Assembly: GCA_001936135.1 (NCBI GenBank)
Contig: CP012816.1
Span: 2,601,501-2,665,500 of the forward strand
Direction of reading: 5' to 3'
Origin: Saccharomycopsis fibuligera x Saccharomycopsis cf. fibuligera
Taxonomy: Eukaryota > Ascomycota > Saccharomycetes > Ascoideales > Saccharomycopsidaceae
DNA length: 64,000 nt
This document shows, one piece after another, positions 10,661 to 20,530 of the stretch. Below the pieces are notes generated by a model. The model was given only the letters and a program-made list of their open reading frames with translations. It was not told where the DNA came from and made no database searches. The position numbers and the translations under genes were made by a program. Numbering within the stretch: the first letter of the stretch is position 1; every line of letters begins with the position of its first letter.

Positions 10661-12529
10661 ATTATTTCTTTTGGAACTAGTAGAGATTGCTTTTTATTTT
10701 TTTCTTTCGTTGTTTTTTATTATGTTATTGGGAGAACATTTATGTTTATTTAATTTATTTACTGATTAATTTACTAATATTTTTTTCCAATTTTAAAAGT
10801 TTTTTTTTCTTATATATTTTCATGTTTATCGGACCTCCATATTAGTTTTTCATTTTACCAAATTTAATTATATTTATGATATTTTTGTTCATATTCTGTT
10901 ACTTATCTTATTAGTTTACTAATTATTTTTTCATCATTGATTACTCCGTTTATACCCGCGCTAAGCTCTATTGCTATAGTAGGATATATGCACGGATCAG
11001 CAGGGGAATTGGGTAAATTTAAGTAGAAGGCTTGGCTTAGTGAATTTCTTTGGTCTTCCGGTAGAGCACTTTATGTTAATTTTGACGGCCGACTATGCTG
11101 CTCTGATGCATTTATGCGAGTGACTGTAAATGGACAATTGGTATAAAAATTGTCACCATAAACCACTACGATCAGCATGTATAAGCATTAAAGGGAACTT
11201 AAGTTTGAAGGTTTTTCAAGGGTTTTCCATGGCCAATGTCAATATGTTATAAATGAGCATAGTTGCCTAATAATGTAGTTACTCCAAGCCACATAATAGT
11301 AGTAATGTTATTTTTCGAGGCTTGGAATGCTACTAATCATACAGAATTGAGAAAAAGTTGTCATCTTTGCTCTTTCTATTCTTTATGAAGGTTAAAGTTA
11401 GCAGTAAGAATACAGCTTTATTAAGGATGTTTATGTTTCGTTTTAGCATCAATCTAAAACAAAACTCTTTGATTCTATGCTACTTGCATCAAAAAATGAC
11501 ACACAATACTGCTTCTGCAAGCTTCTGACAAACAATTTTTTTGCTGAAAAGTGAACTTGAAAATATTATATCCTCAAGGTAAAGCGTTTAAGGCACCAGA
11601 TTGTCTAATGCTTTGTGTTACTACAACTTGAATTTAGTGTCAGTGGTGAAAAAAATTTTCTGTGCAGTAAATTAGTGTCAATATTATTTGAGGTAGTCAA
11701 AATATTTTGATCATCTATTTGGCAAGCTGGTTTGTTGGGTGCGCTGTACAAAATAAGCTGCGACAAACATATGTTTTACTAGTATGCGAAAGAAAGTCCC
11801 AAATATTACAATGAGCTCCGTTTACACACAAACATGGCAATATAGAATTATATTGTAACAAGTAGGCAATTCGTCTTCTTCAGATTTCTCACTATGAAGT
11901 TATAAACATTATCCTTACTTGACATTCGCTAGGAATTCATTTTGTATTTTCTAATGATTTCTTTACTGTTTCTTTATTATTGCTGCTTAATCATGATTGC
12001 AAATTATGAAGTGATGTTTAAACTGGTGTGTGATTTTTACGGTACGTGTACCTTAGTGATCTTATTTTTAGCCCGTTTTATGATATTCAGCCAATAAGAC
12101 CCAGTATGCTTGCAAAAAGAAGCCTATTACCCGCATCTGGTTTCAAGATTTCTGCAGGTCTTATTGCAAGTCTCGCAGTAAATGCCCCGAAGAGGAAACC
12201 ACGGCAACCGTTTTGATTCAGGGCACTTTTTCATATTCGCTAATTATGCGGCCTTCTGCGCGCCAATGTGATATCGGAATTTGCGAGCTCATGTAATATG
12301 GACACAGTCAAGCATCCTGTAAAACATTTATGCATATTGTTGATGCTACTGCAAGGTTCAATGCAAGTCACTGCAGGATTTAGGGACCTTTTCACGTGAA
12401 TGATCTCTAGGAAACTTTTTTTTGCAGGTTTCCTATATATAAGAGCTTCAGGTTCTCGTCCATAAAGTATCTCGAACAGCAGTAGCAGCAGCAGTAGCAG
12501 CAGCAACAGCAGAAAATAACGACAATAAC

Positions 12530-12560
<31 letters not shown>

Positions 12561-12565
12561 AAGAA

Positions 12566-12658
<93 letters not shown>

Positions 12659-12753
12659 AAAAAAGCATAACGTCACACATATATGAAGCTGTAAATTTGA
12701 TTCCCACCGAATATTGAACTGGAGAAACAATAACAACAACAAAAAGATAAGAC
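10661..12753. other. 2.1-kb gene-free region upstream of the wall-protein gene
   Basis: No supported gene, tRNA or conserved RNA was found. The first 300 bases are very AT-rich and probably hold the 3' end of the MRN1-like gene. The last 300 bases hold CAG-type triplets (about 12477-12512), then a long GAA/GAAA array. The length suits a regulated promoter of a cell-surface gene, but no specific factor site is claimed. Confidence 0.5.
12477..12664. repeat. Composite purine microsatellite: CAG-rich, (AAG)n, (AAAG)n
   Basis: CAG/TAG triplets (12477-12512) are followed by about 13 AAG units (12531-12571) and then more than 20 AAAG units to about 12664. The plus strand is almost pure purine over about 130 bases. 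It ends about 90 bases before the ATG of the wall-protein gene, so it lies in the proximal promoter or 5' leader. Confidence 0.92.
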
Positions 12754-13386
12754 ATGATGAAAATAACGAATACCACATTATTATCAATTGCTATTCTTGC
12801 TGCTACTCAAGTCAATGCTGAACTAGAAAGCGGCAATAGCATCACCACAGCTTCCTATTCTTACTCTATTCCAATAGATCTTAGTGTTATCTACTCAAAT
12901 TTGAAAACTGCAACTGATTCAAGACTTGTGTACTTGGTCTCTGAATTCGAAGAGGCTAAAGGCACTTCAGCATTAATCTCTCTTGCTTCAGTCTATGGTT
13001 CCGATTTCTTAAAAGGCACATTGACCGACATCACATCTTTAGCTCAACAAGTGGCTACTGTGTCTGGTAAAAACGATGAGAAAAACTCTGTGGTAACAGC
13101 AGAAACAGTTTCCAAAATTAGCAGTGCTGCTATTACTGAGGCTTCAGCTCCAGCATCTTCAAACACCTCTTCATCTTCGGGTGTTCTTACAGATAATTCT
13201 GCTTCATCTTCTGCTTCTATTTTTGATTCACAAACCAATGGATCAACTGTTTTCACTTCAGTTCATTTTGGTGCTGGTAACTCGAGTAACACTACTTCTA
13301 CCTCCAAAGCTGGAGCAGAGAAAGTGAGCCTTTACTCATACGGCACGTTTTGTGTAGTTTGCGGTGGAATTCTTGCATTGTTGTGA
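12754..13386 (+). CDS. Small putative GPI-anchored cell-wall protein
   Basis: 210 aa with the layout of a GPI-modified yeast wall protein. A signal peptide covers residues 1-22 (MMKITNTTLLSIAILAATQV, likely cleavage after VNA). A compact domain of about 80 residues follows (SYSIPIDLSVIYSNLKT and on), then a Ser/Thr/Ala-rich stalk (about 105-185) with several N-S/T-S/T sequons, and a C-terminal hydrophobic tail ending GGILALL. No charged cytosolic tail follows, as expected for GPI transfer; the omega site is probably near the SKAGAE segment. I do not recognise the family: the globular part is not clearly PAU/TIP1, CFEM or flocculin. Two ATG codons are adjacent (12754, 12757). The upstream purine microsatellite is the notable context. 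Confidence 0.72.
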   Translation: MMKITNTTLLSIAILAATQVNAELESGNSITTASYSYSIPIDLSVIYSNLKTATDSRLVYLVSEFEEAKGTSALISLASVYGSDFLKGTLTDITSLAQQVATVSGKNDEKNSVVTAETVSKISSAAITEASAPASSNTSSSSGVLTDNSASSSASIFDSQTNGSTVFTSVHFGAGNSSNTTSTSKAGAEKVSLYSYGTFCVVCGGILALL

Positions 13387-13827
13387 TTTATACGTTGGGA
13401 TGGTCTCCTAATACCTTTTCATGTTTTTTTATTTTATGCTTGTGTTTTTTCTCTAATTCGCTATTTTGTCTTGCTTGATTTTGTCGAAAAAATTAGTTAT
13501 TTCTTTGTTTTTCCTATTTATTTCAGTTCTTATTTTCCCAATGTTTTTTCTTCAATTTTTTTTTATTTATTTACCTATTTTTTTAATTACTTAGCTTTTT
13601 AATTCAACTTATAGACTTCACATGAATAGATTGTACACTAACTACCCCCAATTACAACTTGTAGCAGCCACTATATAGAGCCTAAGTAGATATATAGGCT
13701 ATCGCCCATTTTTCCGATGGCACCGAAGCAGTGGGTGTTTATTGCTCCACATTTAGGCTCAACACCTCGAAACGTCCCGATCATAAACCCTATTTAAAGA
13801 TGTCTTTTCCCTTTTGATTTGAGGTTA
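13387..13827. other. Intergenic region between wall-protein and GH105 genes
   Basis: T-rich 3' sequence to about 13620, then a short promoter-like segment with TATATAG/TATATAGG elements at about 13672-13698. No coding frame is seen. Confidence 0.5.
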
Positions 13828-15033
13828 ATGATTATTGCTGAGTTGTCAGCACAAACTCAACCAACAAGAAAAATGGCAGACACATTCCAGGAAATTTCTC
13901 ATAAAGTGGAAAGTCTTATCAGGAATCTTATTAGCATTGAGGACAATAGCGGCAAATTTCTTCTCAAATTAGATGATGGCAGAGTCATTGACACTAAGGG
14001 CTGGAATGGATGGGAGTGGACACACGGAATTGGCCTTTATGGGATGTGGCAATATTTTGAAATCACTGGTAAAGAATGGGTACTTGATACAATCCTTGAC
14101 TGGTTCAATACTCAATTTGCCAAAGGAACAACCAAAAACGTTAATACTGCCGCTGTCTTTTTGACTTTGCTTTACGTTTACGAATCTAATCCCCAAAAAT
14201 TCAGACCTTTTAAACCTTGGATTGATTCATGGATTAATTATATATATACAGAAATTCCTCGTACAAAATTTGGAGGCATACAACATGTTACCTACCTTAC
14301 TCTCAATGAAAGACAACTCTGGGACGATACTTTGATGATGTCGGTTATGCCGTTGCTCAAAGCTGGTGTAGCATTTAAAAGACCTGAATACATAAATGAG
14401 GCCAAAAAACAGGTACTTACGCATATCCAATACTTGTTTGATGCTGAGACTGGGCTCTTCAGCCATGGTTGGGTCTTTGCTGAAGATGCTGGTGCAGGAG
14501 CTGTAGGCGCTGACACGGAGATCGGTAACCATAAGCAAGGACACTGGTTTGCCAGGGCAAAATGGGCTAGAGGTAACAGTTGGATCACAATTGTCTTTCC
14601 TGACATTCTCGAGCTTCTTGACTTGCCAAAAGAAGACTTTTTCCGTGCTCATGTTGAAGATACATTGGAGGCTCAAGTGGCTGCCCTTGCTAAGCTTCAA
14701 CATCCAGAGAGAGGAGCTTGGTTCACTATCCTTGACCGGCCACAAGACAATGGAAACTATATTGAAGCCAGCGCTACTGCTGGATTCGCTTATGGGATCC
14801 TTAAGGCAATCAGAAAAGGTTATCTTAACAGAAAGTACTTTCCGGTAGCCGCAAAGGCCATAAAGGCTGTTATTAGCGATATTTTGCCATCCGGGGAGCT
14901 CGATAATACATCTTTTGGCACGCCGGTGGGCGATACTATTCAGGATTATTATGACATCCCTATTACTAGCATGCCATATGGACAAGCAATGGCAATGATG
15001 GCTCTTGTAGAGTTCTTACGTACCAAATATTGA
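13828..15033 (+). CDS. GH105-family unsaturated rhamnogalacturonyl/glucuronyl hydrolase-like protein
   Basis: 401 aa from ATG 13828, or 386 aa from ATG 13873 (MADTFQEISHK, context AAAAATGG, perhaps the better start). The chain follows the GH105 (YteR-type) alpha/alpha barrel: GWNGWEWTHGIGLYGMWQYF near the start, RQLWDDTLMMSVMPL with the candidate catalytic Asp pair (169/170 counting from an in-frame TTG at 13819), HGW, a GHWFARAKWARGNSW block, and a C-terminal PYGQAMAMMAL. The family hydrolyses unsaturated uronic acid from oligosaccharides released by polysaccharide lyases, by a hydration mechanism. No signal peptide is seen, so it is probably intracellular. To my knowledge it is absent from S. 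cerevisiae. Codon choice is unusual: about half of its 34 Leu codons are CTT and none is CTG. No partner lyase or transporter lies nearby. Horizontal gain is possible but unproven. Confidence 0.87.
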   Translation: MIIAELSAQTQPTRKMADTFQEISHKVESLIRNLISIEDNSGKFLLKLDDGRVIDTKGWNGWEWTHGIGLYGMWQYFEITGKEWVLDTILDWFNTQFAKGTTKNVNTAAVFLTLLYVYESNPQKFRPFKPWIDSWINYIYTEIPRTKFGGIQHVTYLTLNERQLWDDTLMMSVMPLLKAGVAFKRPEYINEAKKQVLTHIQYLFDAETGLFSHGWVFAEDAGAGAVGADTEIGNHKQGHWFARAKWARGNSWITIVFPDILELLDLPKEDFFRAHVEDTLEAQVAALAKLQHPERGAWFTILDRPQDNGNYIEASATAGFAYGILKAIRKGYLNRKYFPVAAKAIKAVISDILPSGELDNTSFGTPVGDTIQDYYDIPITSMPYGQAMAMMALVEFLRTKY

Positions 15034-15271
15034 AGAAATGGCCAAATAAAATTAGGGTACAAAATACTGAAAATTCTTCGTTTATATACTTAACATTAGC
15101 TATTTCATTAGATAAAAGATGGGAAACATAATATACAATTTTTTTTATAAAAATTTATGGTAGTCAAATCTTATGCGTCAATGCTTATCCTTTTTGTATC
15201 ATTTTCAGTATTTCCAGCTTTAGTGTTAAAAACTCGTTGCCAACTAGCTTCTCGGATTTGCGTCCTTACTC

Positions 15272-18200
15272 TTAAGTATTTTCCTTTTCATTCTTATCAT
15301 TTGTGTCAGCTTTCTGTCCATTAGTCGGTTCTTCAAGTTCCTTCTTTTCTATCTCATTATCCTCTTCTACCTTTTCAGGCTCTTCTGACACTTCAAGCTC
15401 AGTACTTGTCTCAAATAATTCAACATGATGAAGAATACAACTACTCTTCTTGTAAGCCTTCGGATTTCTATCCATCAATTCTTTGATTTCCTCATCACTT
15501 AACTTGTTATCAATAATTTGCTGACCTTGAAAGGTATTCTCCTTCAACAATCTGCTCAAGTCTTCAGCAACAGTTGATCCAGTTGCAGCATTGGCGCGTT
15601 TTTCTCCAGCGAATTTCTTCAACGACTCAAACTTACCCATTTGAATGACCACTTTTTCTAACTTTCTCTTGGAATCCGCCCTTGATAACAAAATCTGCTC
15701 AGCAGTATTTGCCGTAGCAAATCTGTAAATAATCACCGGCCTGGTCTGCCCAAGCCTATGCACTCTATCCATGGCCTGCAAGTCGACCTGTGGGTTCCAA
15801 TCACTATCGAACAAGATCACAGTATCAGCTGCCACTAAGTTTATGCCCAAACCGCCCGCTCTAGTAGATAACAAGAATATTTTGTGTTCAGGGTCATTGT
15901 TGAAACTGTAAATCTCTTCTTCACGATCTTCTTGACTAACATTACCGTCAATACGACTACATTTTATCCTTTTATACTCAGCCCAGTCTTCAATCAAGTC
16001 TAACATTTTTGTGAACTGCGAGAAAATCAAGAGCTTATGATTAGCTCTTTCTTCAACTTTGAAAAGCTGATGTGTTATTTGCTCAAGCATTTGCATTTTA
16101 CCAGATTTTTCGATTAGCCTATTGTCAATGTCTGCTTGATGTTCCCAAGGAAAGTAGAAAAGATATGGAGAATCGCAAATTAACCGAAGTTGCATCATCA
16201 AGTTGTGAAGTTTTTTTGCTTCTATTATATTACTGATATAGTTCCAAAGATACTCTAAAGATGGAGCCCCTGAATTAATTGCGGTCACACTAATAACATC
16301 TTTACTAGCACTGTCCTCCTTAATACCATTTCTTTCATTATTCTCGCCATATTCACTTTCCTTTTCATTATCATTGTCTGCGTTGCTATTTTCGACGTTT
16401 CCGGATGATGCTTCTTTAAAAATATTAGCATTAGAGCCACTTTTATTTTCACTTCTGAAATTTTTCGAATCTCTGTTAATATTGGAGTGTCTATTATTGA
16501 AGTTTTTCTCATCCTTTGAATCTTTTTCCACATCAGAATCAAGCAATGGGATACTATCAACAAGCTTCCCGTTAACCGTTTCTTTGATTGCCTTTAGATC
16601 ATCTTTACTAGCACCAGAACCAGCCAAAATATCGTCAGTATTTTTTTTTTTGAATTTATTAGCATCCTCAGAATCTCCAGCGTTTGAAGTATTAGTGCTT
16701 TCTTTAAGTGAATCAGCAATTGCTTTTGATGCAGAGCCGAGTAATGAAATAATATTTGACTGTTTTTTAGTTTGTTTATTAGAAAAGCTATGGGTTGGAG
16801 GCAAAACAGCAGCAGCAGCAGCAGAAACGCTATGTGCGTTCGATTTTCGTTGACATTCAATCTCATGAATATTCTTCTGTTTAGCTGAGTCTGAATCAGC
16901 CAATTCATCGTCAACATCTGTGGCAGAAGGAGCATCAGAAGCAGTATTGTCCTCTTGTTTACTATCGCCATTTGCCATTTCTGCAAGCATTTGACTATAA
17001 ATTTGTTTATATGTCTCATAGTCATTTTCTAGAGATTTATTGTACCTCTCAAGAAACTTTTGACATATGGTGCTATTAATGAGACTCGTATTGACCCCTT
17101 GTAAAGCCTTCTTGCAATCAATATTGTCTGGCTCATTTTGAAGCACTTTTTGCAACTGAATATGTTGGTTTTTTAACTGACTATATTCTTCCATTGTTAT
17201 TTCAACAGGGTTTTCGCAAAGCTTTTCTAATATTGGAGGCTGCAATAATGGTAATAACTTACCTTTTGAATCGGGCACAAGAGCCTTGGTGTAAATCTGC
17301 ATGGTATATGGATGTTGGAAATTTTCAGATATTGGATGCTTAATTTTAATGTGAGGAGCTTTAGTTTGTAATTCTTGAGATAATTTTGCTGCTGGCTTTG
17401 CGGCTGATTTACGCTTACCTCGTGTCTTTGATAATGGTTGAAGTTCGAAAATTTTCAAGTCTTGCATCATTGCATCAAATGGGTTACTTTGGCTGTTAAT
17501 TTTGTTCAATCGATTGATGATAGTCTCATCGACATGGTACATGTCTAAAAAATTAAGAGTTTGATCATATTTATGCTTGCGCTTGGATGTTTCAGCTGCA
17601 TGTTCCAATGTAGATAAATAGACTCCCTTTTGGGTACCATCATCATAATCAAAAACCATTCCTTCTTGAATTTGTTTCCATGACTTTCTAGCATGTTCAT
17701 CTTTCTTAGCTTTTTTCTGTCTAATTTTACCTGTATCATTCTCCAGATTTTCTAAATCGCTTTCCGAGTAAGACAAATCATTCGCATCAGGGTAAAAGTT
17801 GCTTTCTTTGTAATTGATTTGGCTTCGCCCTTTAGCTCTCAACTTACGAGGGCCAACCTGGGCATCAGATAGCTGCTCTTTACCATCAAAGTCTTCATTC
17901 AAATCAATAACATCAACCGTTGTACTAAAAAGGCTAGGTTTTTTAGCATTTAAGTTGACTTTTATTATGTTATCGATCTGTTCAGTGGTATAATAATGAG
18001 CAAGCGAATTAACTTCTAAGTACTCCCTAAATGCAGTTTCTAGTAGAAAAGGCTTGAGCTGGTGATTGAGAGCGGCTTCGTACATTTCCCTTTGAACCTT
18101 TGATAATGCATTGTACACAATATATTCCCTTTTTGGTGGCAATGATTGGACAACAGTCTTTTTCAATCTTCTCAATAAAAAGGGTTTCAATATGGTGTGC

Positions 18201-20182
18201 AAGTTTTCAATTAAAGATTTTTGAATTTCTGCGTTAATAAGTTCGGAATTGTCAGAACCTCCTAATTGGGTGAAATCAAACCATTTATGGAAAAGATCAA
18301 TATCTTGAAAAATATCAGGTAAAATAAAGTTCAACAAGGACCACAACTCATCCAAATTGTTTTGCAATGGGGTACCAGTAAGCAATAGTCTATTTGTAGT
18401 GTCCAACTTTTTCAACTCTTTGATCAACTTGGAATTGATATTTTTCAAACGATGCCCTTCATCAACAATTAAAAATTTCCATTTGAATCGGTTCAAATAT
18501 TGTCGATCTTTCAATATCATCTCATAACTGGTTACCACAATTCCCACTCTAGAACGGTTCCATTTGGTAAAATATTTCATTCGAATTGCTTTTCTATCTT
18601 CTTTAGAGCCAACGTAGCGCAAATGAGGTATAGCGGGCGCAAATTTCTCAATTTCATTTATCCAATTTCCTACCGTTGATAAAGGACAAGCAATAAGGAA
18701 AGGGCCTTTGTTACCATTTTCATATAGAAATGCGAGCAAAGAAATTGACTGCAACGTTTTACCCAAACCCATTTCATCCGCTAAAATACCATTAAGCCCA
18801 TTTTCATACAAAGTCACCAACCATTCTAACCCATCTAACTGATAATCTCTCATCACTGCGCCAGTAACCAATTTTGGTTGAGTTCTACTACCAGAATTGA
18901 CATCAGCAAGTTTCTGTTTGGTTTGTTTGGTCTCTTCAGAAATTTCCTGCTTTTTAGAGCTGTTGTAAATAGACAAAAAATCGCTGCCTTTTTTTTTCTT
19001 ATGGCGTAACCTTCTGCTTCGTCTGGAATTTGGAGCCACAATCTTGTCATTATCTTCTTCCAGGTCGTCCAAATCCACATTTTGATAGTTAGAGGCAGAT
19101 CTTCTATCGACAGCTTCTTCGCTAGCAGCTTTCTCAGCTGCCTTTCTTTCTCTTTCTTCCTTATCGCGATCTTGTCTTTCGCGCTCTTCTTGTTTTTCTT
19201 TTTCTTTCTTCTTCTTTTGCAAAGTGCTTTCAAGTAACGTATCGGCAATTATTTGAGAAAAAATTTTTGATTTTTCGACTAACTGATGCAACCTCTCAAG
19301 CTTGTTCTTGTCATCTAATTGGTCAAACTGTTTTTGCTCGTTATTCTCTTCCTGCTTAGCGCCTTCAAGGTTTGTAAGTAGCTTGTCTATTGCTTTCTCT
19401 TCCTTCTCAGGCGTCGGTCTGGAACTTCCTGTTCCAAAATCACTATTATTATTATTTTCGTAGACCAGACCATCTTCTTTTTCATCATCATCATCATCAT
19501 TATCATCATCAGCACCATCATCATCAGCACCATCATCATCAGCACCATCATCATCAGCATCATTATCATCATCATCATCCACACTATCTTTTTCAATGCC
19601 ATTTTCTTTATTTATTGGTTGCAATTGTCTTCTTTTCCTCAATCTATTAGCTGCGGGGCCCGTATTAATATCGTCATCAACATCTTCAATCTCAAATTCA
19701 TTATCATTCGAGCTCATTTTACCATTAGCATCATTTACAGCCCTAGCTGCTGCTAGCCGTGTAGTCGTTCTATGACCTCCCAATTGTCTTTTATTACTTG
19801 CAATCTTCTTTCTTCCTTTCTCCATTTTTTCTTTTTCATTATAATCCTTATAGTCATTATTCTTTTCACCTTCATGGTAAACTTCATCACTGCCTTCTCC
19901 TTTTTCCTCTTCTTCACTACTGCTGCTAGAAAACACAGTATGCTCACGAATTTGATCGTTATTACCAGGATATTTCAGTGAACCTCGCGTGCGCCGACGT
20001 AGGGTTCTAATATTGCTGCCACTGTTACCGCTACTAATGAGGTCTATTGGATCTTTGTCTTTGCTGGTACCATTGCCGTTGCCGCTGCCACTAATGTTAT
20101 TAGAAGAAATCAAGATTAAGTCATCATCATCATCACTATTGCTGATAATGTCGATGCTATTGATTTTATTAGTACGCGGCAT
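15272..20182 (-). CDS. IRC5: Irc5/Lsh-type Snf2 chromatin remodeling ATPase with a large inter-lobe insert
   Basis: 1636 aa against about 850 remembered for S. cerevisiae Irc5. Residues 1-430 are highly charged and low-complexity, with Asp-rich repeats of the ADDDGADDDG type. The Snf2 N-lobe starts near 440: RDYQLDGLEWLVTLYENGLN, Walker A DEMGLGKT near 468, DEGH near 574, LTGTPLQNNLDELWSLLNF. The lobe ends after LPPKREYIVYNALSKVQREM near 690-710. About 575 mostly disordered residues follow (about 735-1310). The C-lobe then runs from LRLICDSPYLFYFPWEHQ (about 1331) through STRAGGLGINL and DRVHRLGQTRPV. Lsh/HELLS/Irc5 proteins remodel nucleosomes and support genome stability and cohesin loading. 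The inter-lobe site is normally short in this family. The gene is transcribed away from RSC8's 3' end with about 0.9 kb between. Confidence 0.88.
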   Translation of the reverse strand: MPRTNKINSIDIISNSDDDDDLILISSNNISGSGNGNGTSKDKDPIDLISSGNSGSNIRTLRRRTRGSLKYPGNNDQIREHTVFSSSSSEEEEKGEGSDEVYHEGEKNNDYKDYNEKEKMEKGRKKIASNKRQLGGHRTTTRLAAARAVNDANGKMSSNDNEFEIEDVDDDINTGPAANRLRKRRQLQPINKENGIEKDSVDDDDDNDADDDGADDDGADDDGADDDNDDDDDEKEDGLVYENNNNSDFGTGSSRPTPEKEEKAIDKLLTNLEGAKQEENNEQKQFDQLDDKNKLERLHQLVEKSKIFSQIIADTLLESTLQKKKKEKEKQEERERQDRDKEERERKAAEKAASEEAVDRRSASNYQNVDLDDLEEDNDKIVAPNSRRSRRLRHKKKKGSDFLSIYNSSKKQEISEETKQTKQKLADVNSGSRTQPKLVTGAVMRDYQLDGLEWLVTLYENGLNGILADEMGLGKTLQSISLLAFLYENGNKGPFLIACPLSTVGNWINEIEKFAPAIPHLRYVGSKEDRKAIRMKYFTKWNRSRVGIVVTSYEMILKDRQYLNRFKWKFLIVDEGHRLKNINSKLIKELKKLDTTNRLLLTGTPLQNNLDELWSLLNFILPDIFQDIDLFHKWFDFTQLGGSDNSELINAEIQKSLIENLHTILKPFLLRRLKKTVVQSLPPKREYIVYNALSKVQREMYEAALNHQLKPFLLETAFREYLEVNSLAHYYTTEQIDNIIKVNLNAKKPSLFSTTVDVIDLNEDFDGKEQLSDAQVGPRKLRAKGRSQINYKESNFYPDANDLSYSESDLENLENDTGKIRQKKAKKDEHARKSWKQIQEGMVFDYDDGTQKGVYLSTLEHAAETSKRKHKYDQTLNFLDMYHVDETIINRLNKINSQSNPFDAMMQDLKIFELQPLSKTRGKRKSAAKPAAKLSQELQTKAPHIKIKHPISENFQHPYTMQIYTKALVPDSKGKLLPLLQPPILEKLCENPVEITMEEYSQLKNQHIQLQKVLQNEPDNIDCKKALQGVNTSLINSTICQKFLERYNKSLENDYETYKQIYSQMLAEMANGDSKQEDNTASDAPSATDVDDELADSDSAKQKNIHEIECQRKSNAHSVSAAAAAVLPPTHSFSNKQTKKQSNIISLLGSASKAIADSLKESTNTSNAGDSEDANKFKKKNTDDILAGSGASKDDLKAIKETVNGKLVDSIPLLDSDVEKDSKDEKNFNNRHSNINRDSKNFRSENKSGSNANIFKEASSGNVENSNADNDNEKESEYGENNERNGIKEDSASKDVISVTAINSGAPSLEYLWNYISNIIEAKKLHNLMMQLRLICDSPYLFYFPWEHQADIDNRLIEKSGKMQMLEQITHQLFKVEERANHKLLIFSQFTKMLDLIEDWAEYKRIKCSRIDGNVSQEDREEEIYSFNNDPEHKIFLLSTRAGGLGINLVAADTVILFDSDWNPQVDLQAMDRVHRLGQTRPVIIYRFATANTAEQILLSRADSKRKLEKVVIQMGKFESLKKFAGEKRANAATGSTVAEDLSRLLKENTFQGQQIIDNKLSDEEIKELMDRNPKAYKKSSCILHHVELFETSTELEVSEEPEKVEEDNEIEKKELEEPTNGQKADTNDKNEKENT
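19487..19583 (-). repeat. Coding Asp/Ala acidic repeat in IRC5
   Basis: On the plus strand, CATCATCATCAG-type units repeat. On the coding strand this gives Asp runs broken by Gly-Ala (ADDDGADDDG periodicity). It lies in the acidic N-terminal region, near residues 200-232. Confidence 0.8.
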
Positions 20183-20495
20183 CCTTCTTGTCTTGTCGAT
20201 AAAAATCTAGAACTCGTTTTTCCTCATATATTGTGGTATATTTGCAATAATATGGCGATATATAGAGCTGACTGCTTATGTGTTGACCCAATCTTTGACT
20301 GATGATAAGACTAATAACTAAGCGAGAAAGAAAACCATACGCCACAAATCAACGAAGGAAACACTTGAGCTTGCTTTCTGTTTTTTTATTTTTTTTTTGT
20401 TTTTGTTTCTGGTTACTAAAACAATCGAATTTCGTTTATGTTGTCGATGTGACCTGCCCTGTCTTGCTGCGAGATCAATCCAATGGCATCGCGAT

Positions 20496-20530
<35 letters not shown>

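Noticed and set aside
12240-12787. Minus-strand frames of 126-178 codons with FLSF-type and poly-Leu repeats
   Set aside because: They are translations of the AAG/AAAG microsatellite, with no flanking conserved sequence.
14227-14985. 252-codon minus-strand frame opposite GH105
   Set aside because: It lies wholly antisense to a gene with clear GH105 motifs and shows no motif of its own.
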